From the NCBI GenBank assembly GCA_013398295.1, contig VZSF01009943.1:186001-250000 (forward strand): 64,000 nt of DNA, in the 5' to 3' direction. Positions within the stretch are counted from its first letter, which is position 1, and the number at the start of each line of letters is the position of its first letter. The translations under genes were made by a program, and so were the position numbers. Below are positions 39,601 to 48,655 of this stretch, piece by piece. The notes below the pieces were generated by a model. It ran no database searches. It had not been told where the DNA came from and saw nothing but the letters and a program-made list of their open reading frames with translations. The DNA is from Chionis minor. Its lineage: Eukaryota > Chordata > Aves > Charadriiformes > Chionididae.

Positions 39601-42495
39601 GATTCCCACAGTCCTTTCGTGTCCCGTTTTCCTTTGGATCTGCAAGAAAGCCTAAAAGCAACACGGTAAGTAACTGCTGGAGGAAGAGGAGTTGAGAGTA
39701 ATGTGGCAAGGAGAGCCCTGCGGAGCAGGGGGAGGAGTTCCCAGCACATGGTCCAACTGTAAACTCTAGATCCTCTTCAGAGTTGACATTTGCTAGAACA
39801 CAGGCCCCTATGTTGTAAGCTTGGGCTAAATCATCTTTCTGAAAAACATAAATATGTATTTGTGCGTACCCAAGTCCATTCTGGTGGGGTGGTGCCCAGT
39901 GAATTTACATTTACTTTCTTATTGCAGGTAAAGATGCTGATGATCTGTTGGTGTAAAGCTAGCCTCTGCAGAGCCTCTGAGAACACACGGGTTTGTTGGA
40001 AAGTGTCCTCACTGGTGGCTGGCAGACTCCAGAATAATTTTTCTCAGACTGTTCGCTGCGTTGATTTTGCAAACTGTGGTGTTTGTTTTTAAAAGTACTG
40101 GCGCATAGGTCAGTGTGCTCGCACGGTGGTCTGTCACAGCAGGGCTCATCCGCTGCTTAGAAATCATCCAGTGCTGATCTCCTCAGCAAATCACCTGGGA
40201 CGTTTCCTTCAAGGCCTTGTCCTTAAAGGAGGTGAGCTGGCTGGGTGGGTGGCGCGTGTTGTGTGTCCTCACCCTGCAAAGGACCTGGTCCGGGAGCTGT
40301 GGGCTGCCACTTCTGCCACATACCGGTACCTTTTCCTCGGCATTATAGAGGGACGAGCATCCAGTCGTGGAGATCTGGGACCCTGCTGCTGTGGCTGTTT
40401 ATCCTTGGACCCCTTGGTGGAGCTTGTTAGTTGTTTAACGCACACAAAACAGTTTTGGAGGAGCGTTGCTGCCATATGCTTAGCAGCCCATTCCGGTGTG
40501 TTTTCAAAAGTGAGCTTTGACATGGGTTGTTTTGGAGTTAGTGTGTAATTAACATCAGCCAAGTTACTGCTCCCACCGCCATCTGGCCAGCACCATAGTC
40601 ACTGGTATGCCGAAAGCTGGTAATTACTAGGGGAAAATGAGGGTGCTTGCACTGTTTGCAGCTTCTTGGACGCATCCAGCAGTGCTGCTTTTATGGTTTT
40701 TTTGCTATTGCAAAGTGACTTAGAGATCTACGCTGTGCGCGATTTGAACCAGGGAAATATTGCATGAACTCTATAGAGACCAGCTTAAAACTTCCTTAGA
40801 GTAGCATTTCACTTCTTAAGCCCTTTAAAACCCAAACCAGAAGATTAAATGTTTTACCATGTCTCAGTTTGGACAAAGACTTGTGGTGTCCTGATTCAGG
40901 TAGGCTCATCTGATGTGAGTGATGATGTGAATTTAAAGTGAGGGCTATTCTGTTGAGTACTCAAAACTTGTGTCCCACTTTTCCAAAACGGACATGGCTG
41001 AGCTCCTCCCTGCAGCGGCGTGGAGTGAGAACGTATTCCCAGAGCACTCAGCTATGGACAGGGGTGATGTTCAACTGCCCCAGCTGCCTTCTTTTTTTTT
41101 TCTCTCTTTTTTTCTCTCTTCTTTGTTTCATCTTACAGCTACTTCACGCCAGGTGGGGGTTTGAGACCCCGTCTGGCTGGGTTTCTGGAAGTGTCAGAGC
41201 TGTGGCTCATGGCTGGGTAGCTACAGCAAGAGAAAGGCCAGTGCTGTGGCCCCTACTCGTGACCTGTGTGGTTGCAAGGGAATTGCCCATCAAAACACGG
41301 GGCTGCTCACATCTCAGGGAAGCAGATATTCCTCAAAATCCATTCTGATATAATTCTCAGGCGGGAAAGGAGAGAGACCTTGGAAAAGAGAGACAGAGAA
41401 TGGCCCTGTACTGTCTGCAGCTTTTGCTTATTTTGGAACTATATGAGGCTTTGGTCTAGCGTACGATGCCCTGATTGTGCTGCGTAACCCTGCTGCATCC
41501 TCCCAACAGCTCTTTCCATGCACTGGACGAGATGTGTTCCTGTGGAAGATGGAGCACGTGGTTACACAAATTTTGCATAATGCAGAAAGGTGCATAAGAG
41601 CAAATTACAAGTCCACAGGCAGCCTTGCATCTGCTGTTTGCTAATTCTGAGGGACTTAACAATTTTCACCTCCTTCCAACACCCAGTTTTCAAAACGTTA
41701 TGTGATACAACTCCTCCACTGAAAAAAAGATATGAAAATAGACTCATTCTCCATATTTGGTCTTCAGCATTGTCATGATCTTGAGACCCACAACGAAGCC
41801 ACTCACTATGTGAGCTAACAGCCTACTACTTTGTTTATTGTCTGATAACACAGATCCACCAGAGGGAAAATAAGGTGCATGTTTTGCAGATGTCTTCCTA
41901 TCTTTTTACTTACCAAGAAAGCAATGTCTGTGCCTAGGGAGCATGGGATTTACTTTGGATTTTTTAAGTCTGGCTATGACAAGATGATCTAGTTCTGGTT
42001 TTCCTCTCTGACTCATTAGCATCCCTAATCCCTCCCCGTCCCCATCAAGCTGCTCTCTCTCCCGTCCTGATCAGTTATATCCGTCATCCTCCCTCAGTTT
42101 GGAAAGTCATGTCCAGAGCTGGTTTGGTGGAAGGGTTTGGGTGGTATGTGGGTTATCTGGGCAGCAGCAGGGAGCTGGGATGGCAGGCACATGCCCAGCG
42201 CGTATGAAATGTGTAGAGAGTTGAGATGCTGAAGTCTTGAATCTCAAGTAAGAGTGTATAAACTGGTGTGTTTTTCCAGCCCTTAAAGCAAGGTCAAAAT
42301 TGGATGAAATTTTACAGGAATCATAAATGCTGATTGTGACACTAGCTTTGTGATCATCACAGTAACCCGGTCAAAGTCCCTATAAATGCTAAAGCTTCTT
42401 AGCTAGATGGCTGGTGGTTTGTTTTGTTTCTGTGTTGTTATTTTTAAATTGAGCAAAGCATAGCTTTTTTTTTTTTTTTTTTAAACAAATGGAAG

Positions 42496-42638
42496 GAATC
42501 AACCCAAAGCAAACACCTGATATGGAAGAACTTCAGCCTGAATGCCTTTACCCCATTGGAAACAAGTCTAAAATCAGGATCTTGCAAAGGAAAATGTTGG
42601 GTGACCTGATCTTGGAGCTCTTCATCATGTGGGGCCGG
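42496..42638 (+). other. possible isolated exon with good splice signals (unassigned)
   Basis: A T18 run (42465-42482) leads into the first downstream AG at 42494-42495. A strong donor, CGG|GTGAGT, begins at 42639. The 143-nt interval between them is open in one frame and would encode about 47 residues, including MEELQPECLYPIGNKSKIRI. It could be an exon of an unrecognised plus-strand transcript or a lncRNA exon. It could also be coincidence: no partner exon in a compatible phase is evident, and the opposite strand is also open here. I do not recognise the peptide. Confidence 0.25.
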
Positions 42639-43260
42639 GTGAGTGTGTCTGTCTTGTCTGTTCAATGTGAATGTTCTGCTTTCAAAAGTCATTATATTGG
42701 AGTCTGTCTAGGGTAAATGAGAAAATGGGGACAGAAACAAAAAGTGGAAAAACCCAAGAAATTTGAATAGAAAAAAAAATGAATATAGGAGATTATTATT
42801 TAAAGGCATTTCTACCAGTCTACCTTAGAGCTGGTGGGAACAGCTTGGGCTAGTCTTTAGGCACCAGGATCTTTGAGTTCTCACCAAGAAGCTTCCTAAA
42901 ACCATTGCTCTTCAGGAAAAAAATGTGATTTTTAGCCCATATGCAGGGAAGGACTGGGGCTGTAAGTCTTGCTTCTGCACACATAAAGCTATCTAGACCT
43001 TGAACTCCTGAAGGTGTGTGTGTATCTTGCCTAGTTAAGAGCTGTTCAGAATGGCAGTTGTGACCCTAGAGGCTCTCAGACAGGAAAGGACCAACTCCTA
43101 AATCTTTTTTCCCCTAACTAATTTGACTAACACTGCATTTTCACACACTCTAGTATTCAGCATTACACCTGTTCCTAAACCCACTTTCAAATGGCACCAC
43201 CCAACCTCATTTCCCCACATTTCTTTAAACTTCCCTCTCACTAAGGGCTCTGCCCTGGTT

Positions 43261-43740
43261 GATCTGATTTCATTTTCTTTTCCCGGGCGCTTGTATACCC
43301 TGAGCAAAACAAATTGCTGGAGAGGGGCTGAACCGGGAGCACCTCGAGTGCCGCTGCGGCCCCCCCAGCACAGGAGATGCCCGGATGGGGGGAAAAGCTT
43401 GAATATGCAAGCGGGGCGAGCCAGACGCGGGGACAAAAGGGTGATATAATCCATTTTGCCAATGGCCAGCTGTTCGGCTGCGGAGCTGCCCCGCTCCCCC
43501 CATGGATGGTTATGCAAACGGAGCGGGGGGCACAAGAAGGCAGCTGGGCCACTGGCCATAGCCGTAAGCTGGGCTGTGTAACGTGGGCTTGCTCATTAGC
43601 CGGGCTGTTGTGTGCCCCCGCGATGCTGATGCTTGGGGATGGGGCTTGCCATTTGCCAGCCGAAACTTTACCTTCAGCCCCGCAATGAGGCATGCGCAAA
43701 AGCTCCAAAATATTTGGGAGCGGGGAAGGAGGGCAATGTT
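43261..43740. promoter_or_regulatory. CpG-island-like segment, candidate promoter or enhancer
   Basis: By hand count there are about 25 CpG dinucleotides in 480 bp, giving an observed/expected ratio near 0.6. The surrounding intron and flank are CpG-poor. Motifs include CCAAT (43459-43463, NF-Y type GCCAATGG), TAATCC (43447-43452, OTX/K50 homeodomain type), CAGCTG (43467-43472), an octamer-like ATGCAAAC (43512-43519) and CTCATTAG (43592-43599). No repeat family is recognised. Overlapping minus-strand frames of 153 and 169 codons exist but reflect G+C-rich, stop-poor sequence. I see no clear TATA box or first exon. Confidence 0.4.
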
Positions 43741-45625
43741 GGGTCCCCAAGGTAGGTGCAAATGGCCCTTGTAATGCAGCCTGGGTAACTCCCCCTGCCC
43801 ATGGCCCTGCTCCTCCACCCTACCATCCTCGTCTCTTTAGCGCAAGGAGGAAGGTTTTGTCTGAAACCAGGCACAGAGTTATGAAAAATTGTGACGTTTC
43901 AACAAGCCTCCAGGCTCTGCCTCAGCGGGCTGGCTGGTCCCAAGCTGTTGCCCCCATTTTAATCCATTGGGCAACAAGCTGGGGTTGGTGGGGTGGTGTG
44001 CCCACCTGTCCTTGTCGCCCTGGTGTCAGGCTTGTTCTGCAAGGGGGTGGAAAGCTCCAGGTTTGCACCTTATTTGGGAGAGAACTGGGTGGGTTGTGGT
44101 GCAGCCGGTGCCAGCCAGCTTCAGTCCAGCTCCCACGGAGCACGTAGGAGTTTCCAGCGTGGGGCAGCGGCATCCCACTGCTGGGCTATGAAATGGGGTC
44201 TCAGGTTTGGAGGTGCAGGTTGGGGACCAAGGGCAGGGTTCCCCCAGCCAGGGAGTGGGGCACCTCTGTGGGGGTGGGATGGGACACGAGCCTGCGTGTC
44301 TGTCCTGGCTGCGCGGTGCCCGTGGTGGGGAGGGCTGTGGCACAGCTGCGGTCTGGCATGCTACACCACTGCTGCGGCAGGGGCTGACGGCCCCGAGCAC
44401 GGCTGAAACAGGGTTGAGATGCCCCGCAGACATATTACGAAAGGCATCTGCCCCTTCCTTCCTCCCTGCCTGTCCCCAGAGCTTTCTCAGCCATGCGGGG
44501 CTGAGAGGCAGGAGGGCGGCGGGAGTGACCCCTATGAAAGGAGGGAGCAGGGAGGAACACGGAGTGCTGTGGTAGGAAACCAGGCAATGGCGATGCACTG
44601 CTGTGTGCCAGCACGGGCGCCTGCAAGAGCAGCACCTGTAACCCAGTGATGGTGCTGGTCTCTCTTTAACCCCCTCACTGGCGCTCTGGTGGCTCCCCGC
44701 CGGTTGTTGCGGAGATGTCGGTTCAGTTTCTCATCCTTTGCCAAACACGCATCGGTGCCTGGGAGTGCTCCCCTTTGAAGCCAATGGCAAAAGTTCCCCA
44801 GAGCTGCACACTGTGGGTGGATGCACCTCTCACCTTGCCATCCCACCTGCGTGGTTGCGAAACACATGGCTCCTGTAAAAGCTCTTCCTGGAAAGCACCC
44901 TGCGTGTCTCCACTGCCATCAAAACCCCAGTGTGCGGTGCTATGGGTGGCTCAGGGGTGGGATGCAGGGATGTTCTGCCCTCAGTGCAGCCAAGGCACTG
45001 GTCGCATGGATTCCCTGCGTCCTTCTTTTGGACAGAGGTGGGAGCAGGGCTGGAAAAATAGGAATGGCAATTCATCTGGCTGAAGGCTGAGCATCATTTC
45101 AGGGGCTGGGAGTTCAGGCAGTGTTGAAATCCACCACTGCAAACTTTGAACTGCAATTAGTCATGTAAATTGTCGGGATCTTGAATGTTTAACTGCATTG
45201 TTTGGAGGGGGGAGTCGTGAGGGACTGACAGGCCCCCAACGGGGGGGTTCTGGGGGCCTTAGGAGGAAGCTGGTTGTCACGGTGAGACGTTTGTGGGGGA
45301 CGAAGGTTGTCTCGGACAGACAGGTTGGTAGACGGGTTTCCAAAGCCAAAGGAAAACAATGGGTCATGGATAAAACGAATGGAAGAGAGCTACCCTTTAA
45401 GACGTTGAACCAGGTTTGCCCGGTGTAAGCCACAGAGGAATTTACTGCACTTGGCAGCAGTATCGTCTGTGTGTAGCAACACTTCTAAGCGTGCGGCGGA
45501 TGTTACTCTCCCATATTCTTCCCGTCCTAAATGCTTGAGTAACTTGACGCCTCTATCAGATCCCCTCAGCCCTCTCCCTGTCTATTCCCTGGAGCCGCTG
45601 CTGGGGAGAAACCCCCATCATCATC
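43741..45625. other. G+C-rich non-coding stretch, no gene recognised
   Basis: Rich in G-runs and CCC-runs, with long but overlapping chance frames on both strands (for example 44026-44598 minus and 43993-44406 plus). It includes another NF-Y-type motif (GCCAATGG near 44780), a homeodomain-type CAATTAG near 45157, and a G-rich hairpin (45230-45259). No repeat or protein family is recognised. Confidence 0.4.
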
Positions 45626-45735
45626 GTAGAATCATAGAATGGTTTAGGTCGGAAGGGACCCTAAAGATCACCTAGTTCCAACCTCCCTGCCATGGGCAGG
45701 GACACCTCCTGCTAGACCTGGTTGCTCATCTGCAG
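45626..45735 (-). mobile_element. CR1 LINE, 3'-end fragment (minus strand)
   Basis: Starts with 'tagaatcatagaatggttta', then 'ggtcggaagggaccctaaag', 'atcacctagttccaacctcc', 'ctgccatgggcagggacacc' and 'gctagacctggttgctc'. This is the reverse complement of the standard avian CR1 3' terminus. Only about 110 bp remain, so the copy is strongly 5'-truncated. Similarity to the consensus is high, suggesting a younger copy than the one at 0.85 kb. Confidence 0.92.
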
Positions 45736-45849
45736 CGAGGAGGTCAGACACGTTCTCTCACCTGCTTTTCCCAGCAGGACCTGTGTGCTAAAACACCCTT
45801 TGCATCTTGGTTGCAGCTACTTTCTATAACCGTAACGCAGTGCATCCCT

Positions 45850-46370
45850 AAATGGATTTTCTGCACCGTTTTGTAGCCTGGCTAATTTTTACTTTTTTTA
45901 AATTTTCCCGCTCCTGCTGGAGGCTGACAAGGTCTGTCTCCTTTATGCCTGCTCAGCCCCAGCCGGGCACGGATTTCAGCTGGAGCAGTTTAACGAACCT
46001 CGGCGCTGGCCTCATTGTGCTGCATTGTTTTTGTGGGTGTCTGCACCTTTCAAGCGAGCTCCAATTAGAAGGGGGGGGGGGGAGAGAGAAGAGAGGGAAA
46101 GAAAGGAAGTAAATAGAGGCAAAATGATTCAGCTTTCAGCAAATCTGCAGCCTGTTTATCAGACAGATGGAGCCACGTAGTGGATGGCTTTGCTGCAGCC
46201 TGGCCCCCGAGCAGGTGGGTATTTTGGAAACGATGAGCAGTTTGCCCCTCTAATTCGCAGCCACGCAGCTTACACCGGACATATGTTGATTACAACTTGA
46301 CTCGGCTCCTGCTGTTGCAGGAATCGCAACGTGTTCGCCTTTCCCCACCGGCTTTATAAAGAAATTGCTG
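45850..46370. promoter_or_regulatory. candidate conserved regulatory element(s)
   Basis: Non-repetitive stretch with many developmental factor motifs: CTAATT (45882-45887), ATTGTTT (46024-46030), CCAATTAG (46061-46068), TGTTTATC (46153-46160, overlapping FOX and GATA types) followed by CAGACAG (46160-46166), TAATT (46251-46255) and CATATG (46280-46285). It is split by a 43-nt homopurine tract (46067-46109). Texture and motif load resemble vertebrate conserved non-coding elements, but conservation cannot be seen from one sequence. Confidence 0.3.
46067..46109 (+). repeat. homopurine tract with G12 run
   Basis: Forty-three consecutive purines including G12 at 46071-46082, followed by GA-rich sequence. 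Such tracts can form triplex (H-DNA) or G-rich structures and are common sites of sequencing and assembly error. Confidence 0.8.
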
Positions 46371-46374
46371 GAAT

Positions 46375-46396
46375 AAAAAAAAAAAAAAAAAAAAAA
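46375..46396 (+). repeat. A22 homopolymer
   Basis: Twenty-two consecutive A residues directly after 'gaat' and before 'gagagaaaaag'. No retrocopy, target-site duplication or recognisable LINE/SINE body is attached, so it is recorded only as a homopolymer. Confidence 0.85.
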
Positions 46397-48544
46397 GAGA
46401 GAAAAAGTTACAGACACTTGTTGCATTGGAGTGGGAAAGACAAATGAGGGTTCAAAACCACTGGGGCACGATTTCACTTAAGTACTAATTGCTGAGTGCC
46501 TTTCATTAAGAGACCATGGTGGTTGTCCCAGCAGCATTTTGAATGTATATGCAGATGGGCAGATGGCCCTTTGCTGTAGTACGGGCAGACGCATCTAGTG
46601 TTACAGATGGATTATTACGTTGATTCATTGCTAAAAGAAAAACTTGTCTCACAATAGGGCATTCGTTTGAGCACAGTTCCTTCTCGAGCTTATGTTTCTC
46701 CTCAGTATTGCCAGCTTTCACTCCATGAAACTAAGTTTTCAATCAGCAAGTCTAGTGTTTCCCCTTCTGTGCTGCAAAAAGAGAAAGAAAAACAGTTAAA
46801 GAGCCTGTCTCATAGTAAAATGGTCCCTTTAGGAACCTGGAAGATGCTTTATAACTTCAACTGCTGCTGGGCAGGGAGAGCACCTTTGGTAAGTGGTGTT
46901 TACTCTTCATCTTTCTAACCTGTGCTGAACTGTGATCAAGTCCTCCAACATCACTGGGTTAGGAGGAAGATCTGTGGCAGACGCTCATGGAAGAGGAATA
47001 AGTCTGAAGCTCAAAGTAACTGGTCCAGAAGATACTTTAGCTTCAAGCACTGTCACAGCTATTGGACTGGTAGATAGGGGTCAAAATGCGTGCTCCACCC
47101 TTATAGTGGGATGAACATGGTACTTCCGCAATGACTACTGAGAAGATGTGTTTGTAAAGACTGCATGGTACCTTTCCTAGTTATTTAAAAGGATGCTTTG
47201 TGCAATGTGGGGGCAGAGGCAGTATGAGGCCTGCCCTGTCCCAGGTCCAAGAGGAACAAGACAAGGAAGCAAGTGGATGGTTGGATTGTGGCAAATCATG
47301 GCTTTCCTTGTGCTGGTGCCAAAACCAGCTTCTGGCTAGTCCCATGGTGATCTTCCCAGGCTGCACATTTTGTCACAGCCTTGTCCAAGGTAATTCTTTT
47401 CCTTGGGACATCCTCCATGGGAGACTGGAGGCATCTGGGCAGGAGAGTAAAGTAAGAGCCTCTAGAGTCACTTGTCACCAGCTATGTTTCAGTTGTAACA
47501 AGAAAAGCACTCTTGTTTCACCATATTTCCAAAAAAAGGGAGGAAAGGAAAACTCATTTTCTGATTGACCCTGATATCTTGATGCTGAATCTGTACCCAT
47601 TAGAGAAACTCATCTCCTACTCCTTATCTCCCCAGCCTTTGTAACTTGGTGTTGTCATCCCAAGCAGAGCCCTACCAGAGGTTTGGCCAAGAGAAAAGTA
47701 AACAGAAGGTGAACTTCGAGATACGAAATTTGGAGCTACATCTGCTGCAAACAAGGTTATTCTAAAGCTGGCTGGCACTGCACACTTTAGTAACGAAACA
47801 GCAGCAGAAGGTCCCAACATTAAGAGCAGAAATTGCCCCACAGCTGAGATGTGTGCCACTGCAGTTGTGTCCATCTCCAGCAACAATCTGTCCTGAGATC
47901 ACACCTTTCTGTCTCTTTTTAGGAGGTGTGGTCTGACACACTCATTGTCCCAGGGAGGTCTGGGGAGTCAAAAATCCTCTGATCAATAGTCTTTCTCCAA
48001 ATAAAGGGGGGAGTTGCGTGCCAAACACTGAAAATGAACCTCAAGTGATGGCTTAGGTTTGCCAGTTGTTACCTGGGCAGACGCGCCTTCCACCCAGGCT
48101 TGATGCAGGATTTCTGGGTTTCAGGTGTGTCTGGACAGTCATTGAACATCCAAGTGTCCAGTTCACAGCTTGAACCAACCACAGCTTGAACGGTGATATC
48201 TGCTCGAGGTTTGGGTCCTATCAGCCCCCTCCAATACCTGTGCGTGGGGCTTGGTGGTGCTCTGTCAGGATGGGAGCTGCTGGGGACTCCAACATGTGAG
48301 GAAAGCCAGCAGATAAGGGAGATCTCCAATAAATAAGCAGAATACTTATCTGTGGTTGCAGAACAGACAACCATGGAAGCCAGCAGAATTTAGGATAAAC
48401 ACACATATAAAATACTGGGAAAAAAATGGTTACATAACATGAAGTAGTATTACACAATGCAGGGAATGGGATATAGTCCTTAAAACAGAAAATGACCTTT
48501 TGGTTTTAGTTTCTGAATGGCATCGACTGGCATTATGCAACAAT
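46397..48544. other. non-coding stretch, nothing recognised
   Basis: No repeat family, splice-flanked exon or RNA gene was recognised. The longest frames (about 122 codons at 47200-47568 plus and 89 codons at 47617-47886 minus) have no recognisable domain and are not flanked by coherent splice sites. Confidence 0.45.
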
Positions 48545-48655
48545 TCACCTGTCTGTAAAACAGGGGGGTTGATATTTACCTATGTCCTCAGGATATGAGT
48601 CGTCAATTAATATTTGCGAGGCGGTTGGAGGACTTTGGATGAGTGGCTTTGCAGG
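48545..48655 (+). mobile_element. ancient MIR-like SINE relic
   Basis: 'ctgtctgtaaaacagggggg', then 'gatatttacctatgtcctca', 'ggatatgagt' and 'aattaatatttgcgaggcgg' follows the order of the MIR 3' half (catctgtaaaatgggg, ataataatacctacctca, gggttgttgtgaggattaaa, taaagcgcttagaac). It is highly diverged, consistent with an amniote-age insertion. Confidence 0.55.

Larger units (their letters stand above)
36551..43260. other. non-coding downstream flank, no supported gene
   Basis: AT-rich at first, becoming more G+C-rich from about 38.5-40 kb. I see no recognisable repeats and no convincing genes. Items inside are an 8-bp-arm inverted repeat (37036-37056), a pyrimidine tract with acceptor-like end (41087-41138), a T18 run (42465-42482) and a possible exon (42496-42638). 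Frames of 100-140 codons at 39790-40092, 40126-40548 and 40938-41348 look like chance frames. Confidence 0.5.

Noticed and set aside
40126..40548. 140-codon plus-strand frame
   Set aside because: No domain, no acceptor or donor at sensible positions, and opposite-strand frames are also open.
42444..42692. Processed retrocopy on the minus strand ending in the A18 tract
   Set aside because: No AATAAA before the tract, no target-site duplication found, and no recognisable parent gene. The exon reading on the plus strand explains the signals at least as well.
43241..43750. 169- and 153-codon minus-strand frames over the CpG-rich block
   Set aside because: They overlap each other and plus-strand frames in different phases and are explained by CpG/G+C content. 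No homology recognised.
44026..44598. 190-codon minus-strand open frame
   Set aside because: Lies in G+C-rich, stop-poor sequence with several equally long frames on both strands. Composition is low-complexity (Pro/Ser/Cys/Ala), there is no recognisable domain, and no coherent splice sites are seen.
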